Below are positions 11,576 to 22,982 of a stretch of 64,000 nt of DNA, one piece after another. The stretch is from Zygaena filipendulae. Taxonomy: Eukaryota > Arthropoda > Insecta > Lepidoptera > Zygaenidae. The position numbers and the translations under genes were made by a program. The first letter of the stretch is position 1. Each line of letters starts with the position of its first letter. The stretch is from contig OU015660.1 in assembly GCA_907165275.2 (NCBI GenBank), positions 3,412,501 through 3,476,500 on the forward strand. Reading direction: 5' to 3'. The notes under the pieces were generated by a model. That model was not told the origin of the DNA and ran no database searches. It saw only the letters and a program-made list of their open reading frames with translations.

Positions 11576-14094
11576 TCCCTTCTATCTGTTCTGTGCAGAT
11601 AATAATATCAATTTAAAAGAAAAAAACAAACAGAAGTCACGTTTTCACATCGTTTAGATTTAATTAAGATAGGTGCTCGTCTACATTGGCGTCAATGAAT
11701 CCATTTAGCTATATGCTACCTACGTGTTATTTCAATTTATTTTTAATTACGTGTCAATCTTGCTTATTCGTTGTTTATACATTACCTAAATCAATAAATA
11801 ACAAAGTCAACTGAACAATGAAAACCCATCCCACACACTCCACATGCCACATAATTTTATGAATGTCCACAGTTCACACGAAACGATTCCATTTTCAAAG
11901 ATGAGTGTAAGCTGACTGTAAAAAGGTGAAATATCCGTTGTTAGAGTAAATAAGTGCCTCCATTGCAGGTCATAAATTTAAATAAATAAATAAAATACTA
12001 AGCTAAGGCGAGTGTTATCAGCGTTAAACACTTGCAGGTAATTCTAATAAGTACACCAAATAAAGATAAATATAAGATACAACAGTATACAAACATGACA
12101 ATTCTCGGTAACATCGGGCCTAGGAGAGTACTTAATGCTACCACACCGACGCTATTTGCACAGCTAACCAAACTTAACGCATTTGTCGTTATCGTTAAAC
12201 CAGCGTAAGAAAGTACTCCGTAATTCATGACGTGCGTATTGAAAATTAAACTACATAAAAGGGTGATCATATGCGATCTGAGGCTCTCTGTTTACTGGAT
12301 ACAAAATATCAGGTCGACGACAAAGCTGACTATATTATGGCATGCACAGCTAACTCCCAGTGAGGAAAGCTGTAAAATAATAGTATCATTGTCTACTTCT
12401 ATGTTGTCATTGATCGGGTTATTTACCTTACTTAATTATGTTCCTGTTCTTTGTATGTTACATTTGTAAAGGTATCTACTGTTATGTACTTATAATTTAT
12501 TTATACATAATAGTTATAATGCTGTTCGGTCGCAAGCGCATTACTTGAGAACGGCTGGTCTGATTTGTATCACTGAAAAAAACATTTTGTTCTTAATAGG
12601 ATATATAATAGTTTAGGATAAGAAAAAAATCCAAAAATTGCCCGAATCATTGTACAATTTGGGAAAGTGAAAGCACTGTTGTCAATGGGAAGTTTGTAGA
12701 TAAGGTAGGTATTTGAAATTAGGAGAGGACAACGTCTCTCGGATAAGCTAGTTTTATATATTTTAGCATTGAAAAACAACTTTGCTCAAAACATAGACTA
12801 TATTATAATCCATGCTTTGAAATTATATTATGAAGACGTAGGGAAATATCATTAATATGAACAACTAAATAAACAAGTACATAGGTATACCCACATATTT
12901 GATGACGTTTATGTTGTTTCGTTATGATAATGCTATGAATACAACGCACCCAAAAATCTGTAGCTATTTATACAACATCTCACATGTAAGTAGGTAGGTA
13001 CATTGTATTTTTATATTTTACAACCATTTGATATTCAAATTGCATTTTATTTCATATGTCGTGGAATACATTGAATGTTCTTATGTAAGTTGTGTAAGCG
13101 TTTCCACGAACACAGCCTTAGTAAACTTTTACTTTTCATCGATTAAAAATAAGTATATTATTCAGAAAGTCTCAACTTTCCCCGAATGCATGTTCATTGC
13201 CACAGACAAGATAGCTGTACATAGTACTGAGTCCGAACCAATAAAAATATAAACGCGAGGAACTTTTCTGTTCTAGTGCTTATCTATATTGTTAACTTAA
13301 AATGCAAAAATTCAAGAAACTCCTTTATCTCGTATCTTATAGTACCTACCTATGATAACACTACCTATACCTATTGTTTTATGATTGATCTAATCTGAAA
13401 CTTATACCGTCACGATAAAGTTTTTCTTAGAATCTTGAAAATGATTATCTATTTGCTACAATAACGAGTCAAAGACATTGTAATTTGATAATGTTGTTAA
13501 CATTTTACTAACCAAATAACCGCTAGCCCCACAATACCCAGCGCATTGTCAAACCCATAAGTCGTACCTGCCTAATAAATCTGAAAACTTGTATTTAGAA
13601 GCCGAACGACCCGGTTCTCAGAAATGAATAACAACAATAAAATTTACGATAAACAACTGTAAAGTTGAAGAAAACACGTCTGTGTGCGGTGTGCCGCCCT
13701 CCTTCCTGCCTACTCGATCCTACCTCGATGGAGTCGCGACCTGCGGGCGAGTAGATATATATGTATATACAAGTGTCGCGGGACCGGATCCACACACGAC
13801 TTTTAGTCACCTTGTTTATCACCTACTTAAGTATTAACTGTCACCCCATAAAAGGGCTCTGATCCACTATGACAAACATCATTCCTTGTTCTACCTACAA
13901 CACAATCGTCAACGCACTATATTATGGCAAAAAAATACAAATCAGTATTCTGTATGAGTGAGTGAAACTTCTTTGGTCACGTAGGAAAAACAATTGTTAT
14001 GGCGCGTTCTCGTATCGCGGCGTATTATAGTCGTAGGAAATCTGATCCATCAAAGAACTTAAAAATAAGCAAATTTAGTTTCTACTAGCTGTGC
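11576..14094. other. No gene recognised
   Basis: About 2.5 kb with no supported exon. A 90-codon minus frame (11,998-12,270) is strongly hydrophobic but has no splice context or family match that I recognise. A GC-richer patch at 13,670-13,760 is not framed as an exon. Confidence 0.4.
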
Positions 14095-14282
14095 CCCGCG
14101 GTTTCACCCGCGTGAGTTTCGGAATTCCCGCAGGAACTCCAAGGTAGCATAATTTACTTCTTAAACCTTCCGTGAACTTCCACAAATATTTCAAGATCAA
14201 AATTAGCCAAACCGGTCCATTCCGGCCATTCTCGGTTTTAGCGAGACAAACGAACAGCAACTCATTTTTATATATAAAGATA
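14095..14282 (-). mobile_element. Helitron-like non-autonomous element
   Basis: In reverse orientation: A/CTAG at 14,095, then CTGTGCCCCGCGG and TTTCACCCGCGTGAGTTTCG, GAATTCCCGCAGGAACTCC, CGGTCCATTCCGG, AGCGAGACAAACGAACAG and a TATATAAAGAT end. The terminal hairpin is intact. Confidence 0.85.
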
Positions 14283-15448
14283 AAGAGACAACTAGCCTCC
14301 CTAGGAATGTCTAAGGTAAATACATTTTTTTGTTTATTATACATATACATGAAAATTAATATTGGATTCGGAGTCTATTAAGTCGCTGTCTATACATAAT
14401 CATTTGGCAAGTTTTTAGTGATCGTGTGGTGTAACTGGTGTAACTTCCGACGTGACCAAAACAAAACATATTTGTTTCGTCGAGACGATATGCTGCATAC
14501 CTATTTTGGGCGTTCCCAAAGTAATTTTAAATTCCCGTGGACGAATCTTATATCCACACCTTATATCTCCATTACAATAATTCTTAACACGAGTGGTGCT
14601 GATTGAGGTTCGAACAGTTCTTTGGCGGTTTGCAGAACGCAGGCAGGCAGTTAGCATAAGACGTGTTCTGAGATATAGTATAAGAATCACAAAGCTCGGC
14701 CCAGTCTGGCACGCACACAAACACAGTCGTGAACGCCCGCGGCGCCGGAGCCTTCGCCCGGGAACACAGGTTTACCTTTACTGAATGAACTGCGTCTGCG
14801 CCGGATAAGAGAGGATGCACAGTCATAATATCGTAGTTTATCGAAGTTTCAAATATTATTATCGGGTTGATCTTTTTACACGTACGTAGTAACTAATCTA
14901 ACACTCTATGCTTATCTATATTTCAGTAGGTATATTTTTTATAGATCATATTTTGAATGGCTAATGAATAATGACGTGTGTTTTGAACGTGTCTCGACAT
15001 CGATGCCAAATTGTGTGTCAGTGTCGCAAAATTTGCAATTTATCAATAACGTTTAGTAGAACGTCACCACTTAAAATAATTTCTTAGTAATTTTAAAGTA
15101 ATAGCTGACGGTCGTTGTGGTAGAAAAGCTCTGATGCACCAACGATCTGGTAAAAATTGCGAACTCGGATGAATGAGGGTAGAGCAGAAAGACAACCCTG
15201 CTGAGTTTCTTGACAGTTCTTCTCAGTAGAAGGCGTGTTCCGAAGTGACAGTCATTTTATAAGTTCTAAGAACCTGCTGATTATATAAGTGATTGTAACA
15301 GCCGATCCTAAGTAGTCCCTAATTTAGTTTTGATTTGATTTGATTTGCAGAACCCGTCATCGTGAAGATCTTTGGGGGAAAGGTTTATTCAGAAGATGAC
15401 GTCTGTCGAATGATGTGATATGGTGACGATTATAAATCAATTGATTAA
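14283..15448. other. No gene recognised; moderately GC-rich at 14,590-14,790
   Basis: Open frames occur on both strands between 14,415 and 14,826 only because stops are rare in a GC-richer patch. None has a domain or good splice borders. Confidence 0.4.
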
Positions 15449-15658
15449 TTAGTGGGCTATGATGTAATCCAATAAACTAAACGAAGTGTCTAGTCGTCCA
15501 CTAAACGGATTATTTATTAGTCGTCCACGGCCTACTAACTACATAAATTCACAAAAGAGGTTGTCAATATTTATTTATTGAAAACTAACCCTACAGCTCA
15601 TTAAAAGAAACAATTAACCATATACTAGATTGTTAATAATACATATTGTTAACTACTA

Positions 15659-15714
<56 letters not shown>

Positions 15715-16192
15715 TTACTACTATTACTACAACTAGATTGTCAACTGTCAAAAGATTGTGAACCGTAACATACTGCTTACAATTTAATGCATTTAACGCA
15801 TTAAATTTTCGGTAGATTATAATAATGGTTAGGTTAGGTTTGTACTGCAGGCTGCGACTGAGCAAGTCGCGCGAGCCGAGCGAGCGTACCGAGCGTGCCG
15901 CGGCAGCGGCCGGTGATGCGTCAAAGACTGGTACGGTTCACGACCTTTTGACAACTTACAATCTCGCGAGATAGATCATAATTTAACGGTATATACAATT
16001 TTTCAGTGACATATGTATCATACAATTTATTTTTAAACAAAAATGGTACCTATATCAATGCCTATATCATATAAAAAGGTTTCGGCGAGCAAATCTCGTA
16101 ACAAAAAAAAGTTAGGAAAGAAACATTTTGCGTTAAACGGACGACTAATTACTTAGTCGTCCCTTTAGTGGATGACCACAGCCTAAACTAAA
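15449..16192. mobile_element. Probable non-autonomous transposon with repeated TAGTCGTCC ends
   Basis: TAGTCGTCC occurs twice near the left side (about 15,490 and 15,519) and, inverted and again direct, near the right side (about 16,139-16,162), bracketed by TTAGTGGGCTATG and its rough inverse CACAGCCTAAACTAA. The interior holds an (ACT)n microsatellite and a CpG-rich patch (15,850-15,920). Borders are approximate. Confidence 0.5.
15652..15730. repeat. (ACT)n microsatellite
   Basis: About 25 units of CTA/ACT with a few CTATTA interruptions toward the right end. Confidence 0.95.
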
Positions 16193-16423
16193 ATATCAAT
16201 TGCTGTGCTGGTAAATAATCTGATTTATTGTTTATTTGTAGGCTGCATTTTTTAATATATGAATGGTAGGCTGTTAAAGTAGAGTGCATCCTGGATGGTT
16301 CCTCAGTAATCTCTTCCCCCGGTGCGTCGGTTTAGAGCAGAGCAGGATACGTCAAAGGAGCAATTGATCCAATACATGAATAAACAGTTAACTATCCAAT
16401 CAGTAAAAAACACGTCAATACAG

Positions 16424-16634
16424 TTCTAATGTTATAAATGCGTTATGCGAATGTGTTTGTTTATTTGTTTGTTGTTTGTTTTTTACGCTTTCACGGCTTA
16501 ATAATAATACTTAACCGATTTTCATGAAATTTTGCATTCACGTTATCAGGGCCCAGGGTACAGAAAAGGACACACTAGGGTATTTCCGCGGGAACTCCGA
16601 AATTGAAGCGGGTGAAACCACAGAGAACAGCTAG
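16424..16634 (+). mobile_element. Helitron-like non-autonomous element
   Basis: AATGTTATAAATGCG start block, TTTTTACGCTTTCACGGC, GATTTTCATGAAATTTTGCA, TTTCCGCGGGAACTCCGAAA, GCGGGTGAAACCACAGAG and an ACAGCTAG/T end. The terminal hairpin is partly mutated. Confidence 0.8.
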
Positions 16635-16649
16635 TAGACATATAAGTGT

Positions 16650-17060
16650 CATCAAAAGCAAAGAATTATTTGGAAGTAGATCGGCAGAACATCTAAGAAA
16701 CACAACTAACAAGACATTAATAAAATATAATTTACTGCACAGCCAACAGCTTCATCAACGGGTGGTCTCACAGCAATGGCTCGGTTCGAACACGGTGCAA
16801 GCGGTATTGATGTTTCTAGTCATAAATACAGGCGCGATAAGTATCGCCCGAGATGCGGCGGAGCGATGGGTGGTCGACGCAAATTTCGGCGGAGCGCTGC
16901 CCCGAAGACCGGTTCCCAGAAGGCCCGGGGAGCCGGCGCAGACTGGTATTGTGTCTGCCATTGTGCCACACGCACCTTCATTAGCGTGCTTCACCCCCTC
17001 GCCAGCTGTATCTATACCTTATGCCCATTCATGTATATAACTGCGCTAGAAATGCGAAAT
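16650..17060. other. GC-rich island with overlapping open frames, not identified
   Basis: Three frames are open across 16,755-17,060 (two plus, one minus), with GC-rich sequence such as GCGGCGGAGCGATGGG. No family motif was recognised in any frame, and the plus frame starting at 16,603 begins inside a Helitron-like end. It could be a captured gene fragment or unclassified repeat. Confidence 0.35.
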
Positions 17061-17368
17061 GAAACTTGAAGGGTGTGTTTACTGTTTATGTCACACGATT
17101 GCGCTTTGGTTTACATATTTGGGAACTATTGGTAAGACTGGCAGAATCAAAGAGTTTCCGAAGAAATCTCGAATATTTCATTGGGTAACCAGTAGGAGCA
17201 ATTAAGACGGAAAACCAACGTCATAATTATTAAGTCTGTATGGCACTACATATTGAATTAATTATAGTACTTTTATTATCTTTATGCCTCATTCTATTTC
17301 ACAGATGTTCACATGTTGAATTACAATAATAGGTAGGTAATAACATAGCGTTTATATTATAATAACAT
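17061..17368. other. No gene recognised
   Basis: A short CTGGCAGAATCAAAGAGTTT word near 17,139 resembles the retrotransposon remnant at 6,541, but is too short to call. Confidence 0.35.
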
Positions 17369-17480
17369 TCTATTTCTCTTTATTTCAAAATTAACAGGTA
17401 AACATTAATAAGACAATACACAACATGACGTGACAATATGAACTTACTAATTAAATTCAATTAACAATGTCGACTAATGA
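17369..17480 (-). mobile_element. 3' fragment of the 44.5-kb non-LTR family
   Basis: TTTCTCTTTATTTCAAAATT, AACAGGTAAACATT, AAGACAATACACAA and ACTAATTAAAT match in order the 3' end of the element at 44,567-44,670. Only about 100 bp is present, as expected of a severely 5'-truncated insertion. Confidence 0.75.
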
Positions 17481-17526
17481 CGTACTTAATATGGGTAAGT
17501 ACCAAATGATCTGTTTGGGATCATAC

Positions 17527-17848
17527 ATCTATACATATAAATAAAATTAAAGTGTCTGTTTGTAATTCCAAATTAACAACTTTTCTCTAAATGGATATGA
17601 AAGTATATGTAATTATGTATACGGTCCGGTTACATTAAAAAAAAAACATTTTTTTTTTATTTTTCTCTGTCTGTCTGTTTGTTCCGTTTAATCTCGGAAA
17701 CGGCTGGACAGATTTTAACGGGACTTTCACTGGCAGGTAGCTAATTTTATAAGGAGTAACTTAGGCTACTTTTATTTTAGGAAAAAATTGTTCGTGAGGG
17801 AATTCCGAAACTCACGCGGCTAAAACCGCGAGGCACAGCTATAGTCCA
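17527..17848 (+). mobile_element. Helitron-like element, divergent subfamily
   Basis: Starts TCTATACATATAAATAAAAT, contains TTAATCTCGGAAACGGCTGG and TTCGTGAGGGAATTCCG, and ends CTCACGCGGCTAAAACCGCG and AGGCACAGCTATAG. The hairpin is kept; the CTAG end is altered. Confidence 0.65.
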
Positions 17849-17965
17849 TAATGAATTGTAGGTAATGTTAATAACAATCATGCAGTACCTAACAATTTTG
17901 CAAACCAGTCAATTTATCGATTTAAAAATTGCTATCACTAGTAATATCTTAGAGCAAGATGTTCT

Positions 17966-20100
17966 AAATAATAATAATAATAATAATAATAATAATTCTT
18001 TATTTGCTTGAAAAGTGGTAATTTAGATGGTACAGTGACAATAAGTTTCACACTCTTCACCAGAAAGCTGGCATGCAAATCATGTAGGTATCTAAGTATT
18101 AAAATATCAAAATACAAACATATATGGGTTACGGCATTCTAGGTTTAAAAAAGTCATAGTATTCCTTAATAGTGTAAAAAGAGTTTTGTATCAACCAACC
18201 CTTGAGTTTATTTTTAAAAACGTTTAGAGGTAGCACTTTTAAGTCCTCGTCTAGCCTATTAAAAATATTTATCGCCATGCAATATGCATTTATACTACGT
18301 AATGCTGTTGTTTTTGGGGGTAGAACAAGTCTGTGAGGGTATCTTGTATTAAAGTTAGACATCACTCTTCCTTTTAAACAAGTCTGAATTAGTTTTAACA
18401 AATATGCAAGACTCATAAATATACAGACAGGGAACTGTTAGCAGTTTTAGCTGTTTGAAAAGTGGTCTACATGATGTGAAGGAGTCCACATTACAAATTG
18501 CTCGAACGCATTGTTTTTGTGCTCTGAGTACCTGATTTACCTGACTTGAGTTTCCCCAAAGAACAATTGCATATCTCAACAGAGAGCATACATAGCCGTG
18601 GTAAGCCTGTATTGCAATATTTCTACTACTAATTCTCGTAAGACGCCATAACGCATAAGCAAAAGAATCAATTCTCTTGCATAGCTTGGTTATGTGAACA
18701 GCCCAAGAGAACCTATCATCCAATTGAATTCCCAAAAATGAAGTGTCACATGACTCTCTAATATCCTGGCCTGCAAAGGATAATTTCAAGGATTGTTTTT
18801 TAGCGTTTTTATTAATGAATTGTATAAATGTCGTTTTACTTAAATTTACATTTAAATTGTTGTCACTCATCCAGTTAATTATTTTAAATATGGTTTCATT
18901 TATGTCATTATTGTATGTTTTGGTATCGTTGCATGGTACAATAACGGATACGTCGTCAGCGTAAAGTGTGCAATTATACTTTATTATGTCAGGAAGATCA
19001 TTTATATATATTAGGAATAGCAGGGGTCCTAGTATGCTACCCTGTGGTACACCTACCTCATTTAATTTTATAGATGAGCTGTATACCTTTACTTCCATGT
19101 TAGAGTTCATTTTTTTTATGTTTACGAACTGTGTCCTTTTGCTTAGATAGCTATTAAGCCATTCATTTGCGACACCCCTTATCCCAAGAAGGTCACATTT
19201 TTGTAAAAGAATTTCATGTGACACAAAGTCGAAAGCTTTACTCATGTCAAAGAAGACAGCTGTAACAGGCATACGCCTGTCCATGTAGGACAGTATTCTA
19301 TCTACCAAGGTAAATGCAGCTAACGATGTTGATTTACCTTTCTGAAATCCATTTTGTTCGGGTTTTATTAATTTATGTTTGTCTAGAAACTTTGTCAAAC
19401 GAATATGCATAGCTCTTTCGAATATCTTTGATATTATAGGCAAAAGAGATATTGGTCTATAGTTATCCACATTCTCTTTACAACCTTTTTTGTGTAATGG
19501 ACTCACAACTGAAATCTTCAGAGGTCCCGGAAAAATACCTTTAGCAAATGAAAGATTTATCAAATAAACTAGTACCGGCGCTATCGGCTTTTTACAGACT
19601 TTTAGTATATTAGTTTGTATGTCATCGTAACCAGTTGAATTTGTATGTTTAAGCAAATTAATTATTTTAATAACTTCATGTTCATCTGTTGGGGACAGGA
19701 ACAGGCTAGTACGATTTGATTGTATATGTGCAGTGTTTGACTTATGACTGTGATTTTTGTTGGATTTTGTTATACTAATGTAATAATTATTAAAGGCATT
19801 TGCTATGTCAATAGGATTATCTAATTTTTTATTGTCTATTATTAGTGTGTCAATATTATTATTAGTCAAATTTCTTTGTGTTTTCTTCTTTATTACGTTC
19901 CATGTAGCTTTGCATTTATTTTTATATTTCATTATGTACCTGGTGTTAGCTAGTTTTTGAGCTTGATTTATACATCGTTTTAGAAGTTTTGAGTATTTTT
20001 GGTATATTTGTTTAGATTTATAATTAGAGGACTTATAGCTAACATCAATAAAATTATTATCAAAAGCTTACATCAATAAAATTATTATCAATGTTATGAT
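17966..20100 (-). mobile_element. 5'-truncated non-LTR retrotransposon (LINE)
   Basis: Minus-strand element keeping the reverse transcriptase and 3' part only. Its 3' end is AATAAAG followed by an (ATT)n tail at 17,966-17,996. Homology begins near 20,096, where a 28-bp segment (TTGATAATAATTTTATTGAT core) is tandemly repeated, and no endonuclease domain is present. The layout is typical of incomplete target-primed reverse transcription. Confidence 0.85.
18129..20065 (-). pseudogene. Reverse transcriptase ORF2 fragment, frameshifted
   Basis: The frame is open from about 20,065. RT motifs in order: LHKKGCKENVDNYRPISLLP, KIFERAMHIRL, QNGFQKGKST, VFFDMSKAFDFVSHEILL, VGVPQGSILGPLLFLIYIND and the catalytic LYADDVSV. 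The frame stops after LFKRKSDV at 18,355, while the C-terminal continuation (MSNFNTRYPHRLV to IKEYYDFFKPRMP) is in the next frame from 18,129. A one-base indel near 18,360-18,385 therefore broke it. The family is a CR1/Jockey-like group. It would have copied LINE RNA at the target site; this copy cannot make a full protein. Confidence 0.85.
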
Positions 20101-20226
20101 TATTTAGACGATAATAATAAGGCCATAAAATTCACGGCACAAACATTTTGAAGATTTTATAATCGAGGATTAGACGGCTGTCATCTATGATCTATGGCGA
20201 CACAGCTAAACACATTTAATTCTTAC
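20101..20226. other. Short spacer, nothing recognised
   Basis: Follows the LINE truncation point and ends at a possible minus-strand splice donor (GTAAGA, 20,226-20,221). Confidence 0.3.
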
Positions 20227-20460
20227 CTTCGTCACAACTTTACAGGTGATTTTTAAACACAACATAGAAAAACCTTTTGGAACGGCAAACAGTGCCGCCG
20301 CCGCCTGATGCTCCACAATAGACGGGAGGTACTTAATATCGTCCAAGTAATCTCTTTTTCGTTAGCGGTACGCCATATTTCATTCTGGCAGCCATTGTCA
20401 ATAAGAACCGAGGTCAGAAGCAAATAGCAGAAAAAGAACTAACTTAACTTTTGTTTTCTT
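20227..20460 (-). other. Exon-like segment, possible 5' exon (minus)
   Basis: On the minus strand an ATG in a strong context (GACAATGGC, ATG at 20,395-20,393) opens a 20-codon ORF that ends in TAA. About 170 nt after the ATG there is a good donor, GACGAAG/GTAAGA, at 20,227. A GC-richer region lies upstream. It may be an untranslated first exon with a small upstream ORF for the minus-strand kinase gene, or part of an unknown repeat. No protein family was recognised in any frame. Confidence 0.25.
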
Positions 20461-20949
20461 TTTCGAACACTCAAACAAAATAAACTATGACGCGGTTGCT
20501 CGGACGCGCTGCCTTTTAAAAATCGAATTCTAATATCTTTTTTACATCCCATCTTTTCATTAATATATTAACGTCGGCTGCTCGCTGTCAGATTTTTTTA
20601 TTTTCAACTCGGAACCTACATAAAAAGTGATGTGAACTATTTTACGGCGGATGGTTTTCGTGATCTCGTCGTGTGAAATGTATCATAAAAATGTTCCAAG
20701 TGACCTAACTATAAAGTTTTCATAATATCTAAATTAGTGAAACATAAAACGCGATATTGAGTTGGTAGCAAACTATAGTTTTTCAGTATAATCAATTAAT
20801 TTCACTTGATAACCGAATTTTTAAAAAAACTACGTACCTACGTATACTAGTCAAGTTCCAAGTAAAGCTTTTTTAGAAAGAAAGAAACATTTTGAATTGC
20901 ATGAAAATCTACACTACACCACCTAGGTATCTAAACTAGAACCAAGTCA
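20461..20949. other. No gene recognised
   Basis: AT-rich apart from a short CpG-containing patch near 20,490-20,590; no element ends seen. Confidence 0.35.
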
Positions 20950-21229
20950 CCAAATGCAAAATAATAATAATCCACTTCACGACACACAGATCTACTAAAT
21001 CCCACAGTAAGCTATTATTAGCTTGTGTCGTAGAAATCAAGTAAACGTGGTATACACTACATAGAATTACATATACATATATTATACTATAGATATATAA
21101 ACACACCCAGACTGGAAAGTAGAACCCTGTGTTCACCACACAAAGTGCACCCCCACCGGGAATCGAACCCGGAACATCTTGATTAGCGGGCAGGCATGGT
21201 GACATACTACGTGCCAATCGGGTCGTCAA
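20950..21229 (-). mobile_element. tRNA-derived SINE (family 1, copy 1)
   Basis: Minus orientation. The head GACGACCCGATTGGCACGTA and pol III B box GGTTCGATTCC (21,169-21,159) are followed by GGTGGGGGTGCACTTTG, a TATA-rich body, ACCACGTTTACTT and an ATTATTATT tail. It matches 60,686-61,160 along its length. It is not a functional tRNA, as there is no proper acceptor stem. Confidence 0.85.
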
Positions 21230-21313
21230 AATGTAGGTAGGCATACTCAGGCATACTAAACCTCATAATAAAGATCCAAACTATGGCCACTATTTTGCTA
21301 TGGTGTAGAACTA

Positions 21314-22870
21314 CACACATCAAAAGTGTCTAGGGATCAACATATATTTTTGCAATAACTTTTCTCCTGATTGATATTAATTAAAATTTTCTTTAAGGAT
21401 TCATCAAATAAAGTGTTTTCGTTTGTCACAGTAACGATAAACCAAGTCACCTTTGCATTAATAAAGAAATTTGCCATTTTCCTAATAAAGGGATTTTTGA
21501 CATTTGAACCACTAACATTAAAGTTCGAAAAAAAGACTGAAATAACAGTTTTCTTTAAAATTTTATTGGGTAACTTAAACAATTAATAATCCGTGTTTCT
21601 ACCGCGAACACTAACAACACAAGAACATCGGTTTGGCATACTCAAAATGAGTTCATCCAAATCACGCTGTGGAATGGCCGCCCATGTTCGTTGCAACAAC
21701 AAAAAAAGGTCTTCTTGCGACTGGATACCCTCCATATTCGGCAGAGCTCTTCTCTGTAGCATATCCCATGCGTGCTCAATCGGGTTCAAGTCTGGCGACT
21801 GAGCAGGCCAGGGCAGGACATTGATGTTAGCTGCGGCGAGAGTCTGTCTTACAACTCTTGCGGTGTGCGGTCGTGCATTATCATGCATTAACTGAAATAA
21901 GGGACCGATTTGTACTTGTAGAGGAACGATGACGTCTGATACAATCGTCTCAGCATAAATTTGAGCGTTGAGGTTGCCTCTGATCCAAATCAACTCAGTT
22001 CTTCCGCCGATCCAAATACCCGCCCATACCATGATGGTTCCACCACTATAAGGATGGACTTCCTGGCAGGATTTTAATCGCTGTTGGCGTCCAGGGGTTC
22101 TCCAGTGTCGTATACGTCTTGTATCCGGTCTCATACCAAAACGAGACTCATCAGAAAAGCACACGAAACGCCATTGTTCTTCTGCCCAATTTCTGTGTTC
22201 AAGAGCCCATTGATATCGAATCCTACGATTGTGCATTGCTATAGGTGGTACCCGTAGCGGTCTTCGGGAATGAAGGTTCACTTCATGCAAGCGGTTTCTG
22301 ACTGTTTGGTCGCTAATTAAGTTCCCTGAAGAGTGATGAAGCCTCACGGCTAACATAATGGCCTTTATTGTTGGAGCTCTTCGAGTTAAGATTTGAATGT
22401 ATCGGTCTTGTCTCCGTGTGGTGCAGCGATACCGTCCTCCATGGCGCTCAGCCACGGTACCAGTGCTTCGGTAACGTGTCCAAAGTCGACTGATAACACT
22501 CTGACTTGTATTCAGAGCTAAAGCCACAGTACGTTGCCGGGAACCAGCTTCTATCATTCCCACGGCTCTGAGCATTTCTTCCCTGCTTAAATGACGTCGC
22601 CGCTCCATAATAACGTTGGTTTTAATCAGTAGTAGGGAAACAGTAGCACTAATAATGTCTTCAATGCGTTGTATGTTTTTATAGGGAAAATATTGACAGC
22701 TGATTTTCATCTTTTACTCGAATTTGATTGACAGTTCCTGATTCAAATTATGTAATGCACCAAAAAGGATCCATATAAATTTATAAAATCATAAATTTAT
22801 TACAAAGCCACATCTCAATCTCAAGAAATCCGCATAAAAATGCTTGATCCCTAGACACTTTTGATGTGTG
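21314..22870 (-). mobile_element. Intact Tc1-like DNA transposon
   Basis: A 1,557-bp element with perfect 27-bp terminal inverted repeats (starting CACACATCAAAAGTGTCTAG, 21,314-21,340 and 22,844-22,870), flanked on each side by TA (21,312-21,313 and 22,871-22,872). It contains one uninterrupted transposase gene on the minus strand. Perfect ends plus an intact ORF suggest recent insertion and possible activity. Confidence 0.97.
21583..22608 (-). CDS. Tc1/mariner transposase (DD34E type)
   Basis: Cut-and-paste transposase of 341 residues if translation begins at the Met at 22,608, where MERRRHLSREEMLRAVGMIE begins a paired-type helix-turn-helix. The frame extends 34 codons further upstream, but the shorter start gives the usual Tc1 length of about 340. 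Domains: two HTH motifs at about 5-115 (VISRLWTRYRSTGT is in the first linker region), then a DDE domain with FSDESRFGM (first Asp), LMHDNARPHTA (second Asp) and WPAQSPDLNPIEHAWD (catalytic Glu), spaced as in DD34E enzymes. It acts in the nucleus on the 27-bp inverted ends that flank it and inserts at TA. No stop or frameshift is present. Nothing suggests domestication, since both element ends are intact. Confidence 0.96.
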   Translation of the reverse strand: MERRRHLSREEMLRAVGMIEAGSRQRTVALALNTSQSVISRLWTRYRSTGTVAERHGGRYRCTTRRQDRYIQILTRRAPTIKAIMLAVRLHHSSGNLISDQTVRNRLHEVNLHSRRPLRVPPIAMHNRRIRYQWALEHRNWAEEQWRFVCFSDESRFGMRPDTRRIRHWRTPGRQQRLKSCQEVHPYSGGTIMVWAGIWIGGRTELIWIRGNLNAQIYAETIVSDVIVPLQVQIGPLFQLMHDNARPHTARVVRQTLAAANINVLPWPAQSPDLNPIEHAWDMLQRRALPNMEGIQSQEDLFLLLQRTWAAIPQRDLDELILSMPNRCSCVVSVRGRNTDY

Positions 22871-22982
22871 TATTATAGCGCTGGTATTAGCTGGACCTGG
22901 TTTCAATTAAGTACATATAGTACCCACCTTACTATAAGTAGGTATAGATTTTAAAAATTCTTAAATAAATAATGGAGGGTTA

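Noticed and set aside
11998..12270. Hydrophobic 90-codon minus ORF, perhaps a receptor fragment
   Set aside because: No conserved motif, splice sites or neighbouring exons; hydrophobic frames arise easily in AT-rich DNA.
15656..15865. Minus ORF rich in valine
   Set aside because: It is a direct translation of the (ACT)n microsatellite.
16603..17040. 145-codon plus ORF as a gene
   Set aside because: It begins inside a Helitron-like end and matches no family; kept only as a GC-rich island to examine.
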